The notes: generated by a model not told the origin, from the sequence alone. A stretch of 64,000 bases of DNA from Phaeodactylibacter xiamenensis (GCF_000759025.1 NZ_JPOS01000038.1:310001-374000); one strand, 5' to 3'. Numbered from the stretch's first letter, positions 28,297 to 37,164 are shown. A program made the numbers and translations.

Positions 28297-29535
28297 TTCA
28301 TTGCCGTACACTTTTAGTTTACGGGAAGTTCTTTGAAAATTGGAAAGAAAGATTCATAGCATGCCTGACATAAAATCGGACAGCTCTCAGTCCAATCTGA
28401 AACACGGACAAGCTGTCGATTCGGTCTTTACGGCAGAATTTGCCCAACTGAGCTGAGGTTCGGGCATCAAACTCGAACAAGATACAGATGATGAAAGCCA
28501 GGCTAGCCACGATCAAGAGATTGAACAAGGTTTGAGGCTCTTCAATCCTGGTTTTATGAATGTGGAATCCGCGAGATTTGATATCGCCGAAAAAGGTTTC
28601 AATGTGATACCTCTTTCGGTAATATGTTTCGGCTTGCGGGCCATATTCCAAGCTGGTCAACAGATACAAATGTCGGTCATATAGGGGCTGGTCATGCCAG
28701 AACAAGACATTGACTGGCCCAAACCCTTGCTTAGCCACATACATTTGGGGCAGGAACAAGCTTTTTTGACCGATACTTGCGGCCAAATGGCCAAAAGCTG
28801 AAGCATTCTCCATGTCCGGATGATCGTCCACCAAAGTATCCTTCGCCGTTTTTAGCACGTACTCCCAACCGTGAGCCAAACAAGACTGTTGCAACTCGCA
28901 GCCGTCGAATTCGGCATCTCTCAGCAGGAAAATCTGGCAATCCTGTTCCAGGATACTGTCCATAAGCATCGCCACTTGACCGATAATAGCCACGTGCATG
29001 TGTTCCGGGAAATGGCCTTTGGGAGCTTTACGAACTACCCAACAAATGGGAATGGCTCGCCTGCGCCAGATTACACTGACCATCAGCGCCATGCAGTCTT
29101 TGCCCACACAGGAGCCATCGATGGCCAGAACTAACTCTCCAGCCTTGCTCAGAGAGTGGAGAATCGGAAGAAGGTAGGGTATAAAGTGTACCGTGACATC
29201 GGTCCACTTATTTTGCAACCAACGCTTGGCCTTCTTGACCCGACTTTCCAGGTCAGTGGGGTCTTCCATATGGCGGGCCAACTCTGATAAAGATGCCCGG
29301 CCACCTTTGATTAAGGCACTTAATAAACCAGATAAGACGGTTAATCGACGCAAGGCGTTGCCTTGTGGAACCTCAGATTGATGCTTTATCAACCATTTTT
29401 TAGATCTTTGCAGAACGACATTTTGCAAGGGTTTTCTGTAAAGATTTTAAAATCTCAGAAAACCCTTATTTTTTCTGTCTCTCTTTCCAAACTTTCAATG
29501 AACTTTTTGCAGAGCTAAAAGTGTACGGCAATGAA
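28297..29535 (-). mobile_element. IS4-family insertion sequence with 21-bp perfect terminal repeats
   Basis: Perfect 21-bp inverted ends at 28297-28317 and 29515-29535 (core CATTGCCGTACACTTTTAG). If the ends are taken at CATTGCC, the flanks AAGTTAAATTT and AAGCTTAATTT (11 bases, two mismatches) look like an ageing target duplication of the length seen in IS4. One transposase gene fills the element. Confidence 0.85.
28319..29428 (-). CDS. IS4-family DDE transposase
   Basis: 369 residues, read from a TTG at 29428, because no in-frame ATG lies between the upstream stop and the conserved part. The DDE residues are in LVLAIDGSCVGKD, LLRDAEFDG and the C-terminal YRKRYHIETFFGDIKSR, which fits the IS4 signature Y-2-R-3-E-6-K exactly. 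The gene is intact and enclosed by the element's own terminal repeats, so the element may still be active. Confidence 0.88.
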   Translation of the reverse strand: MQNVVLQRSKKWLIKHQSEVPQGNALRRLTVLSGLLSALIKGGRASLSELARHMEDPTDLESRVKKAKRWLQNKWTDVTVHFIPYLLPILHSLSKAGELVLAIDGSCVGKDCMALMVSVIWRRRAIPICWVVRKAPKGHFPEHMHVAIIGQVAMLMDSILEQDCQIFLLRDAEFDGCELQQSCLAHGWEYVLKTAKDTLVDDHPDMENASAFGHLAASIGQKSLFLPQMYVAKQGFGPVNVLFWHDQPLYDRHLYLLTSLEYGPQAETYYRKRYHIETFFGDIKSRGFHIHKTRIEEPQTLFNLLIVASLAFIICILFEFDARTSAQLGKFCRKDRIDSLSVFQIGLRAVRFYVRHAMNLSFQFSKNFP

Positions 29536-30090
29536 GCTTAATTTACTTCAATTTCCATATCGGAAGCAACAGAAGAGTTTATGTTTGTTCCTGCATTGAA
29601 TTCAGCATCTTTACCCTTGATGAAAAATCCTATGGCTAAGCCAATTCCAGCTGTGATCAAGCCCGCACCTATTCCAATTCCCCACGCTAAGGCTCTCTTG
29701 TTTTGACCTTCAAGAACTAATGGTATCCCTGAGACAAGAACCTGCTGTCCGTCAACTGCTTGTACACTTTGTATTTGCAGCTCCATTTTGCCTGGTTTTC
29801 CGAAAATTCCTGGTTTTTCCAATTTGCTTATATTAGCTGTACCTAATGCACCCGCTGCAACAAGGGTCTGTTTGTCTTGCACAATATTAAACTTGACTCG
29901 TACACTCAAACTTTGTCCAACGTTCAAATTTTTTGAACTATAAGTTTGAATTGCTTCAACAACGACAGGTGTTCCCGCCCTTAATGTTACTGGTCGTTCG
30001 TTAATGATGACAAGTACATCATTTTTAACGAATAATGGAGATTGGCTTTTTTGTACAGTTACCGCATTTGCGATGAATACAAAAAAAATC

Positions 30091-31573
30091 GTAACTATTT
30101 AGGTAGGGTTTCCTGCGGCAGCGTAGCTGCGAAGGAACGACTCGCCCCGCCAAGCGTTGAGCAACTCTTCATAGGCAGACAAGCCGTGCTTTTTTGCCGT
30201 GCTGCAAAAGCTTTTGATCCTTGCATAGTGCCGCGCACCCTGTAGGGTACGGAAGCAGCCACTGACTTTTAGCTTCGTTTTTAACGGGCGGATATCACGT
30301 TCGGCCAGGTTATTAGTGAAGGGCACTTCGTGCTCCCGCGTGAACCTCAGTACTTCTTCTTCGTATCGTTCCAGCCTTTCGAGCAGGTTCCTCCCTTTTG
30401 TTTTCTTCGCCCGGCCTTTTGGGCGGGGTTCGGGCGGCGGCTCTTCACGGCTGGCTTCTTTTAAGATTTGCCGGTAGCGGGACAGGACCGTTTTATATTT
30501 TTTAGCCGGCAGCACTGAGCTCCCGCCACTGCTAAATTCGTAAGCGTACATTAACAAACTATGCATCTTGTCAGCCCACTGGCGCTCATGGTTTTCAGCT
30601 AGGCCTCTAAGCTCGCGCAGCAAGTGCGCCCCACAAAGCGCATGGCGGGCGTTTTCCAAGCCAAAATAGCTTGCCCAGCAGTCGTGCACCAGTGTGCCTG
30701 TATAGTTTTGAGCTATGCTTTCGTCGCTGTGCAGCGCCTGTGCGCCTCTTTTCTCATGCACAAACAGATAAGTAAACAGGCCACAGACAAAATTATGTGC
30801 CCAGTGCAGTTTGCCTGCCACCCGGGCACCGCTTTCGTCAGCATGCGCTACGGGGCTGGACAATGCCTGCTCTTTGATAACCGCCTCATCATCGGCCAGC
30901 TTCCCGTACATGCGCTGTACGGAAGTGGATACTGTATTCTCATTAAGCTCATACCCTGTCAGGCTGGCAAAGAGCTCCCCTATGCGCCCTACGGGCATGC
31001 TTTGCTCCACATTCAGCAGGCTGACTAAGGCATGTACCCTGTCGCCGTATTGTACGGGGGCTGGCACGCCGGACGGGAAGCTGCCTGTATGCTGCTCGCC
31101 ACAGCAAGGGCAATGTTTGACCTCCAGGCGGTGCTCTTCTATTTGCAAAAGCTTCGGGGGGAGGTCAAAAACCTGGCGGCGCTCTAAGCTTATGCTTGGC
31201 ACAGTGCTTTCCAGGCTCTGCCCGCAGCTGCATGTTTGCTCAGCTAACGGGTGGACAATATGGCGGTCTGCTGCAGACGGGGCGACCATCTCAAGCGTCT
31301 TCCCCTTATGCCCAGACTGGCCTCCCTTCTTGCCGCCTTTCTTGCGCGGGAAAGCAGGGGCCTTCTTCAGCCCATCGCTGCTCGGAGGCCGCGACGAAGT
31401 CCGGCTGTTGGCTTTCAGCTGAGCTTCCAGCTCTGCAATACGAGCCAGCGCTGCTTCCAGCAGTGATTCCAGCTTCGCTATTTGCTCAGCTTGTTGCGCT
31501 ATGATCTCGTCCTTGTTCACCTGTGCTAGTTCGCTATTTTCTCGCTATTTTGCAAATTGACCTAAATAGTTAC
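30091..31573 (-). mobile_element. IS66-family insertion sequence, complete, with 8-bp target duplication
   Basis: Perfect 14-bp terminal inverted repeats GTAACTATTTAGGT at 30091-30104 and 31560-31573, starting with GTAA as in IS66. AAAAAATC is repeated on both sides (30083-30090 and 31574-31581), the 8-bp duplication expected. Total 1483 bp with a single transposase gene and no tnpA/tnpB, as in the ISBst12-like group. The perfect ends and target copies point to a recent insertion. Confidence 0.93.
30099..31520 (-). CDS. IS66-family transposase (TnpC)
   Basis: 473 residues, GTG start at 31520. An N-terminal coiled coil (AKLESLLEAALARIAELEAQ) is followed by the SSRPPSSDG/KKGGQSGHKG block, a zinc finger (CSCGQSLES, CPCCGEQH) and the DDE core with HADESGARVAGKLHW, HDCWASYFGLENARHALCGA and the end motif FTNNLAERDIRPLKTKLKVS (20 residues). 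The stop codon lies inside the left terminal repeat. It is the only gene of the element. Confidence 0.93.
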   Translation of the reverse strand: MNKDEIIAQQAEQIAKLESLLEAALARIAELEAQLKANSRTSSRPPSSDGLKKAPAFPRKKGGKKGGQSGHKGKTLEMVAPSAADRHIVHPLAEQTCSCGQSLESTVPSISLERRQVFDLPPKLLQIEEHRLEVKHCPCCGEQHTGSFPSGVPAPVQYGDRVHALVSLLNVEQSMPVGRIGELFASLTGYELNENTVSTSVQRMYGKLADDEAVIKEQALSSPVAHADESGARVAGKLHWAHNFVCGLFTYLFVHEKRGAQALHSDESIAQNYTGTLVHDCWASYFGLENARHALCGAHLLRELRGLAENHERQWADKMHSLLMYAYEFSSGGSSVLPAKKYKTVLSRYRQILKEASREEPPPEPRPKGRAKKTKGRNLLERLERYEEEVLRFTREHEVPFTNNLAERDIRPLKTKLKVSGCFRTLQGARHYARIKSFCSTAKKHGLSAYEELLNAWRGESFLRSYAAAGNPT

Positions 31574-31623
31574 AAAAAATCATCGAAAAAGTCAAAAATA
31601 TACTTTTCATAAATTGAAATTGT

Positions 31624-32007
31624 TTAGTGAAAAATGTTTTGTGTACGTAACTCCAGGTTAGAAAAACTCAATAGATCGGTAACTTGATCTGTCCAGGCTA
31701 GGCTATCGGGTAGGTGCAAAGCGGGTTTCCCCCCTTTTTGAGGAAGAGGAGCCTCCTCACTTTCAGGTAGCGCATGGGTAGAAATAATTTGATCTTCCGA
31801 GTTATAGATAACCACTTGGTTAGGCTCATCCGCAATCGGAGGTGACCAGGTGGGGAGAGGCATGGGTTGTGCATTTTCAAATTCAGCGGGTAGAACATAC
31901 TGCCCAAAAGTTGGAGAAGAGGGGGCTATTGTTCCGAATACAATAAGCAGCAAATACAAACCGTAAGCAAGAGGGGAAAAGGCAGAGTGGACAGTCACAC
32001 TTTTCAT
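31624..32007 (-). CDS. small exported protein of unknown function
   Basis: 127 residues with an N-terminal hydrophobic segment (LAYGLYLLLIVFGTIA) and a likely cleavage near FGQ, then a proline-rich and acidic mature part (VVIYNSEDQIISTHALPESE). No family recognised. It is the first gene of the operon whose second gene is broken by IS66 (13-base gap), so the two proteins may have worked together at the cell envelope. Upstream lies a symmetric inverted repeat (32040-32071). Confidence 0.5.
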   Translation of the reverse strand: MKSVTVHSAFSPLAYGLYLLLIVFGTIAPSSPTFGQYVLPAEFENAQPMPLPTWSPPIADEPNQVVIYNSEDQIISTHALPESEEAPLPQKGGKPALHLPDSLAWTDQVTDLLSFSNLELRTQNIFH

Positions 32008-32389
32008 CTTTGAGGAAGGGATTTAGGTTAGAATAAATTCCAAACAGAAAGGGATACCCCTTTCCGTTTGGTGTATGCAAAAATCAATTCCTAAACTAGC
32101 CGAAGAGGATGAGGTGAGCAAGGACAAAATCATCGGTTTATAAGGGTCCGGATAAACACTTTGGCACTATTAATATTTGTTTTGAGATCAAAAGGATGTT
32201 GATTACCAGTTACTTGTGCAGAGGAGGGTTATGTGCCAAATGTTTTGCTCATAATGGAGCAAGTCTGTGCTTGCCTGTGCAAAAGCCGGACGCACCTTTA
32301 GCCGTTAATATGGAATGCAATGGGCTTTCGTCTTCTTTATTTTCGGCTTTTCCCTATCTTCATCATATCCAAAGCTACTGCCCATAACA
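32008..32389. other. intergenic region, divergent
   Basis: 382 bases without a supported gene. It contains one clear inverted repeat (32040-32071) on the side of the small exported protein. The rest is AT-rich and must carry the promoter of 32390-33838; I see no exact consensus box. Confidence 0.5.
32040..32071. promoter_or_regulatory. inverted repeat upstream of 31624-32007
   Basis: CCAAAC-A-GAAAGGG, loop ATAC, CCCTTTC-C-GTTTGG: 13 of 14 positions pair. It lies 33 bases before the start codon of the minus-strand gene, so it would be in its leader or be an operator. Confidence 0.45.
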
Positions 32390-33838
32390 ATGCACTCCAC
32401 CAAGCTTGCCCGCACAATAGGGGCCTTCGCAACTGATGAACTGAAGGCTGTCCGAAAGGCAATCCTTCAAAAAGCAAGACACCGGGATTCACCTGTGGTA
32501 AAGCTTTGGGATGCGCTTGTGCCTCACCACCCTGAATTTGATGATGAGCAACTGGACCTGAAGTACCTGTTCAAAAAAGCCTACCGGGGAGAAGATTACG
32601 AGCCGCAAAAGCTCCGTAACCTGATGACCACCTTGCAGCAGTATATCGAACAGTACCTGATTGATGCAGAGCTACAGGCACAACCGCAAACTCAACATTT
32701 GTTGCTGATACAGGCCCTTCATAAAAGAAGGCGTACGGGCGCCTTTGAAAAAGCCCTGAATGACGGGCTGAAAAAACTGGAGAGCGCTCCGGATGGGCTA
32801 CTGAAACTACAGGCGCGCCTGGCTTTATTGCACGAACGGTATTTTTTTGATAACATCCAAAAGAACGAACAGCGAACGGAGGACTTACATCAGCTAGCCC
32901 AGGCTTTAAATGAAATGCTCGCCCACCAATTGCTGATTTACGGTATTGACCGTTCCGTGAGAAGGATGACACTACCTGATGACACCACCTTTCTTGGATT
33001 GGAGGAAGCCCTGTCCTTCGCATCTTCTGATGAGGCGCCCGAACTTCTGGAGTTTTTCCAGCAACTATGGAAGCTTTATACCGGTGGTGTCAATGATGCA
33101 CTTTTTTTGAAGTTGAAGGCTGTCTTTTTTGTCAATTATGGTTCATGGGAAGAATTTGAGGTCAGCCTGGCCCTTAAAACGCTCATCAGTTACCTGGCAC
33201 CTCTGGTTGCAGGCAATAAGGAACCCTATATTTCTCAGCTTTTTGAGCTTTTTCAGTTTGGCTATGCTCAAGAGCTTATCGTTGTAGATAATCAGTTGAC
33301 AGCGACCCGCTTTTTGAATTCGGTAGTCACCGGGCTGATGGTCCGAAAATTTGACTGGGTAGAGCAGTTTATTGATTCGCATGCTGTTTATCTTCTCAAG
33401 GATAAAGCAGAAACTTTGACTTTAGCCCAGGTCTATCTGCTATACTATAAAGGATGGCACACCAATGCGCCAGATTTATTTGATAAGGCTTTAGAAATTA
33501 TGAGGAGTACTCCGCACGATGGTTGGTTTTTCAAGCTTCGGCTCAGGATGCTCGAAGTACGGATATTTTGCGATACGTATGGCGCCCGGGGGCACTCTGT
33601 TTCTTTTGTTTTGGATAGGATTTCCAGCTTCAGGAGGTTTATTGACCGCTCGGGCAATGGCGAAACTGCTGTGGGGCAACGCTATAAAAAATGTCTGGGG
33701 TATTGCCGGCAGGTCATCAAAATGAAATCGCTGCCATACGTTGACCCGCTTAGGAAAAGGGGCTTAACAGATGAGATAATGGCAGAGCAGCACTTGATGC
33801 TGAAAGATTGGCTGCTCTACCATTTAGACAAGCTGTGA
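32390..33838 (+). CDS. unknown all-helical protein (TPR-like)
   Basis: 482 residues from ATG 32390 (MHSTKLARTIGAFATDELKA); the frame is open 25 codons upstream, but those codons look like a non-coding hydrophobic run. No signal peptide or membrane helix. The sequence is rich in Leu, Ala, Glu and Gln and falls into repeated helical pairs, like a TPR or similar solenoid (e.g. QLAQALNEMLAHQLLIYGID). A near relative in build, not clearly in sequence, is 49913-51343. Function not recognised. A small minus-strand reading frame stops exactly next to its stop codon. Confidence 0.7.
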   Translation: MHSTKLARTIGAFATDELKAVRKAILQKARHRDSPVVKLWDALVPHHPEFDDEQLDLKYLFKKAYRGEDYEPQKLRNLMTTLQQYIEQYLIDAELQAQPQTQHLLLIQALHKRRRTGAFEKALNDGLKKLESAPDGLLKLQARLALLHERYFFDNIQKNEQRTEDLHQLAQALNEMLAHQLLIYGIDRSVRRMTLPDDTTFLGLEEALSFASSDEAPELLEFFQQLWKLYTGGVNDALFLKLKAVFFVNYGSWEEFEVSLALKTLISYLAPLVAGNKEPYISQLFELFQFGYAQELIVVDNQLTATRFLNSVVTGLMVRKFDWVEQFIDSHAVYLLKDKAETLTLAQVYLLYYKGWHTNAPDLFDKALEIMRSTPHDGWFFKLRLRMLEVRIFCDTYGARGHSVSFVLDRISSFRRFIDRSGNGETAVGQRYKKCLGYCRQVIKMKSLPYVDPLRKRGLTDEIMAEQHLMLKDWLLYHLDKL

Positions 33839-33991
33839 TTAGCCATCAATAATGTCTTCATTACCGATCAGGCCATCGTCCTCCGGCGGCGGTGGCGGGG
33901 TGTTTTCACCGCCCTTCACTTTTTTACAGGCTTTTTTAGTAAGCATGGCAGAGACAGGCAGCAAGGCTGCCAATTCATCAATCGTTTTCAT
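33839..33991 (-). CDS. possible 50-residue peptide with a KKVKGG motif
   Basis: ATG at 33991, stop directly abutting the stop of the plus-strand gene. The peptide starts MKTIDELAALLPVSAML, then TKKACKKVKGGENT, a run of five prolines and an acidic end (EDDGLIGNEDIIDG). A helical leader followed by KGG resembles Gly-Gly leader peptides of Bacteroidota natural-product precursors, but no modifying enzyme is nearby. The frame is open without a start for 35 more codons upstream, so it could instead be the end of a decayed gene. Confidence 0.35.
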   Translation of the reverse strand: MKTIDELAALLPVSAMLTKKACKKVKGGENTPPPPPEDDGLIGNEDIIDG

Positions 33992-34495
33992 GGCACTAAA
34001 GATTTTCGTGTTAGAAAATGGCGGTATGCCTGCTTTGGGCAGGGCAATACCGTTCAGTGCCTGCGTGCCGCTCGCGATCAGCCTGGCAGGTGAAAAAGCT
34101 TATTCAGAAATATCCACTGAGTTGTTATACTGACGATTAAGTGGTTTGCCATAGCAAACCTACTCAATGTCAGCATTTACGCTGGGAAGTGGCTTGCTCT
34201 TGCCCTGACAAGCTAAGCTTCGTCACGGGCCGATGTCGCAAATCCAAGATCCCAGACGATGAATGTCTGGATCAGTGACCCGACATTTATCGTTCCCCGT
34301 GCTGGCCGTCAGCGCCAGTAGGCGACCACTTCGTATTGCGTATACACTTGCTTAGTGATGGATCGTCTTATTATGTCCCAATGGAATCAGGCTTTTTTTA
34401 ATTTTTGCTCATTCGATGCTGAAGTGTTTTGCAGATTTGTTGTGTTTTTGGCAAGTGAACTCCCTCAAAAAATCCCTAAATTCCCCGCAAAAAAG
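33992..34495. other. intergenic region with MITE-like repeat copy 2
   Basis: 504 bases. 34126-34344 is the repeat described separately. 34345-34495 precedes the threonine aldolase start and is AT-rich, with boxes that only approach the promoter consensus (TAATTTTTG). No other gene is supported. Confidence 0.6.
34126..34344. repeat. MITE-like dispersed repeat, copy 2 (219 bp)
   Basis: Same element as 23481-23616 and colinear with it without gaps, except for an 83-bp block (34243-34325) inserted between GTCGCAAA and CCACTTCG. The block has its own inverted repeats (CCAGAC/GTCTGG; CGATGAATGTC with GACATTTATCG, one mismatch), so it can fold. Tips are TATAC and GTATA as in copy 1. Confidence 0.7.
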
Positions 34496-35509
34496 ATGAT
34501 CAATCTAATCAGTGATACAGTCACCAAGCCTACCCCGGGGATGCTGGAAGCAATGATGCAGGCAGAAGTGGGTGACGATGTTTTTCGGGAGGACCCTACC
34601 GTGAATGCGCTGGAAGAAAAAGTGGCACAGATGTTTGGCAAGGAAGCCGCCTTGTACTGCCCTTCCGGGACGATGACCAATCAGATTGCTATCAAGGTAC
34701 ATACCCAACCACTGGATGAGGTGATCTGTGACGAGTATTCCCACATCTATCAATACGAGACTGCGGGTTATGCCTATAATTCCGGCGTAGGCATCAACCT
34801 GATCAAAGGGACGAATGGGAAAATTACAGCCGAACAGGTAGCCGCTGCCATTAAGCCTAGATACGACTGGCTGCCCATCAGCCGCTTAGTCGTCCTGGAG
34901 AATACCTGTAATAAAGGAGGGGGCAGTTACTACACGCTGGAAGAAATCCGGCCGATCCAGGAACTGTGCCGGGAAAAAGGCCTGGCTTTACACCTGGATG
35001 GCGCAAGGTTATTCAATGCCTTGGTGGAAACAGGGGAAAGGCCTCAGGAGGTAGGTGCGCATTTCGACAGTGTTTCCCTGTGCTTGTCCAAGGGGCTCGG
35101 TGCACCTGTGGGGTCGGTGCTCATCGGCCGAAAAGATTTCATACAACAGGCCCGGCGCTTGCGCAAGGTAATGGGCGGCGGCATGCGGCAGGCCGGCTAT
35201 TTAGCGGCAGCTTGCATATATGCGCTGGACCATCAGGTGGAACGGCTGCGGGAAGACAATGAGCGTGCCCGCCGGATAGGGGAGGTGCTGCAGGGGCTGA
35301 ATTATGTGGAGAGCGTTCGGCCTGTACAGTCCAATATTCTGATTTTTGACCTGGTGGAAGGCTTGACTGCTGACAAGTTTTTGGAGGAGTTGAAGGTCAG
35401 AGGGGTCAATGCCTCAGCATTCGGGCCACAGACCGTACGGTTTGTGACACATCTGGACTTTACAGAACAAATGATGGATCAGGTACTGGCAGTTCTGAAA
35501 CAAATATAA
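34496..35509 (+). CDS. ltaE: low-specificity L-threonine aldolase
   Basis: A PLP enzyme of 337 residues that splits L-threonine or allo-threonine to glycine and acetaldehyde. ATG 34496 ([16 protein letters not shown]) is the usual family start; 47 open codons upstream do not look coding. Motifs: SDTVT, VGDDV, the stacking His83 (YSHIYQYE), [10 protein letters not shown] with the PLP-binding Asp, and the Schiff-base Lys199 in [13 protein letters not shown]. It stands alone after the repeat and converges on the bifunctional nuclease gene. Confidence 0.92.
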   Translation: MINLISDTVTKPTPGMLEAMMQAEVGDDVFREDPTVNALEEKVAQMFGKEAALYCPSGTMTNQIAIKVHTQPLDEVICDEYSHIYQYETAGYAYNSGVGINLIKGTNGKITAEQVAAAIKPRYDWLPISRLVVLENTCNKGGGSYYTLEEIRPIQELCREKGLALHLDGARLFNALVETGERPQEVGAHFDSVSLCLSKGLGAPVGSVLIGRKDFIQQARRLRKVMGGGMRQAGYLAAACIYALDHQVERLREDNERARRIGEVLQGLNYVESVRPVQSNILIFDLVEGLTADKFLEELKVRGVNASAFGPQTVRFVTHLDFTEQMMDQVLAVLKQI

Positions 35510-35569
35510 AAAGTAAACGGATGGATGCAAGCGGCACCCGTAGAGTTAGGAGACGTCTCTTGGGCCCGG

Positions 35570-36160
35570 TTAGGACTCCTGCTGACGCCGGTCAATCTCA
35601 TCCCGTATTTCCGCAGCACGCTCGTAGTTTTCTTCGCTGAGGACTTCATCCAGCATTTTCCGGAGATCGTCGACAGAGTAGGAAGAGAGGCTGGCTTTTT
35701 TCTCTGTGACCTCGGCTTCTGCAGGCTCGCCCATGTCTTCGTCGCCCTCATCTTCCAGGACTACACCGGCGGCATCAAGGATGAACTCATAAGTGTAAAT
35801 CGGGCAATCGAAGCGCACAGCCATAGCCAAGGCATCGGAAGTGCGGGAGTCGACTTCGATGATTTCACCGTCTTTGATGCAAATCAGGCGGGCGTAGAAA
35901 ATCCCGTCCAGAAGGTTGTTGATGACCACTTCTTTGAGCTCGATATTGAAAGTCTCCAGCGTGTTTTTGAAAAGGTCGTGGGTCAGAGGCCGGTTAGGAG
36001 TCATACGCTCCATCGCCACGGCAATGGCCTGAGCCTCAAAGCTGCCGATAACAATGGGCAGGCGGCGTGAGCCTCCCTGTTCACCAAGGACCACTGCATA
36101 ATTGTGGGATTGGGTTACGCTGTGAGATAAAGCAACGATATCGAGTTCTATCTTTCTCAT
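35570..36160 (-). CDS. bifunctional nuclease (BFN) domain protein with UVR motif
   Basis: 196 residues. The first about 130 form a BFN (DUF151) domain: VVLGEQGGSRRLPIVIGSFE, then MTPNRPLTHDLF and SRTSDALAMAVRFDCPIY. The last about 40 are a UVR motif (YSVDDLRKMLDEVLSEENYE, RAAEIRDEIDRR), a helical hairpin found in UvrB/UvrC and other proteins. Plant BFN proteins have RNase and DNase activity; the bacterial role is uncertain. A -7 box (TACCTTTG) lies upstream at 36255-36262. Confidence 0.88.
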   Translation of the reverse strand: MRKIELDIVALSHSVTQSHNYAVVLGEQGGSRRLPIVIGSFEAQAIAVAMERMTPNRPLTHDLFKNTLETFNIELKEVVINNLLDGIFYARLICIKDGEIIEVDSRTSDALAMAVRFDCPIYTYEFILDAAGVVLEDEGDEDMGEPAEAEVTEKKASLSSYSVDDLRKMLDEVLSEENYERAAEIRDEIDRRQQES

Positions 36161-36254
36161 CTGGATTGCGTCATGACGTTTAAGGACCTAATACCTTCAG
36201 AACAATTCCTGCAAAAGGTAGTTTAGGCAACTCTAAGATACATTTTGCGAGGCG

Positions 36255-36262
36255 CAAAGGTA
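36255..36262 (-). promoter_or_regulatory. -7 element upstream of the BFN gene
   Basis: TACCTTTG on the minus strand, an exact TAnnTTTG match, about 95 bases before the start codon. No clear TTG box at the right distance. Confidence 0.4.
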
Positions 36263-36299
36263 ATAAAATTGGCAGGCTTTCCCTTAAAAATAGCGAATT

Positions 36300-37058
36300 C
36301 TATCGGCGTTTAGCTTCATTCCAGAGCGCATCCATCTCTTCGAGGCTCATTTCTGTCAAGGCGCGGTCAGCATGTGCCTCAATGTACTCAAAGCGCTGCT
36401 TGAATTTCTGATTGACGCGCTCCAGGGCGGTCTCGGGGTCTATACCCTCAAACCGGGCGTAGTTGATCAGAGAAAACAACACATCGCCAAACTCTTCTTC
36501 TTTCTTCTCCTGTGACAGCCCCTGCTCGCTTGCTTCTCTGAATTCTTCCATTTCTTCCACTACTTTATCCCAGACCTGCGCCTTGTTTTCCCATTCAAAG
36601 CCCACTTGTTTGGTCTTCTCCTGCATGCGGTAGGCTTTGACCATAGCAGGCAGGGAACGGGGGACGCCAGCCAGGACAGACTTTTTGCCTTCCTGCAGCT
36701 TGAGTTGCTCCCAGTTTTTCTTGACGGTCTCTTCGTCATCGGCCTGTACGTCTCCGTAAATATGAGGGTGGCGCTTGATGAGCTTTTCGCAAACGGCATT
36801 CAGCGCGTCCGCGATGTCGAAAGCGCCCTTTTCATCAGCTATCTTGGCGTAAAACACCATATGCAGGAGCAAATCGCCAATTTCTTCCTTGATTTCCGGA
36901 AGGTCTTCATTCAGGATGGCGTCCGCCAGCTCGTAGGTTTCCTCAATTGTTAAATTGCGCAGGCTCTGAAAAGTCTGCTTGCGGTCCCAGGGGCACTGTT
37001 CCCGCAGCTCGTCCATTATATTCAGCAATCGGGCAAAAGCATCGAGTTTATGTTGCAT
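36300..37058 (-). CDS. mazG: nucleoside triphosphate pyrophosphohydrolase MazG
   Basis: 252 residues with two all-alpha NTP-PPase domains, the full-length house-cleaning form that hydrolyses (d)NTPs to monophosphates. Metal-binding ExxED-like sets are in EEIGDLLLHMVFYAKIADE (domain 1) and KKEEEFGDVLFSLINYAR (domain 2); LREQCPWDRKQTFQSL near the N-terminus is a MazG hallmark. It is followed by the BFN gene after 139 bases and is divergent from a small membrane protein gene. Confidence 0.93.
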   Translation of the reverse strand: MQHKLDAFARLLNIMDELREQCPWDRKQTFQSLRNLTIEETYELADAILNEDLPEIKEEIGDLLLHMVFYAKIADEKGAFDIADALNAVCEKLIKRHPHIYGDVQADDEETVKKNWEQLKLQEGKKSVLAGVPRSLPAMVKAYRMQEKTKQVGFEWENKAQVWDKVVEEMEEFREASEQGLSQEKKEEEFGDVLFSLINYARFEGIDPETALERVNQKFKQRFEYIEAHADRALTEMSLEEMDALWNEAKRR

Positions 37059-37081
37059 GGTGTGGTTTTTTTGTAATTTTG
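37053..37081 (+). promoter_or_regulatory. promoter of the small membrane protein gene
   Basis: TTG (37053-37055), 18 bases, TAATTTTG (37074-37081): an exact Bacteroidetes promoter. The -35-like part overlaps the mazG start codon on the other strand. Confidence 0.65.
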
Positions 37082-37164
37082 CACCCGCAAAGGTAGGGCT
37101 TCCTGCGGAGTTATGAACTGTGCCGGCCCACTACTTGTTTAGCACCAAAAGAAGGATTACAACT

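Larger units (their letters stand above)
29538..31610 (-). pseudogene. exported glycine-zipper-like protein gene interrupted by IS66
   Basis: The 3' part (29538-30082) is open but has no start. Joining it to 31574-31610 and dropping the IS66 element with one 8-bp target copy restores one frame of exactly 194 codons. It begins MKSIFLTFSMIFFVFIANAV, a clear signal peptide. The rest holds FGKPGKMELQIQSVQAVDGQ, then a glycine-rich hydrophobic stretch (LAWGIGIGAGLITAGIGLAI) and a polar end. I have seen this family as hypothetical exported proteins in Bacteroidota; its role is unknown to me. Only 13 bases separate it from the upstream gene (31624-32007), so the pair was an operon. A TTG-started 129-residue remnant (29538-29927) could still be read but would lack the signal peptide. 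Confidence 0.82.

Noticed and set aside
32196-32387. 63-codon plus-strand frame before the helical protein
   Set aside because: Cysteine-rich random-looking text, no start context and no homology that I recognise.
33852-34133. 93-codon plus-strand frame with a run of glycines
   Set aside because: The glycines are the antisense of the proline run in the minus-strand small frame; it runs into the repeat element and has no family features.
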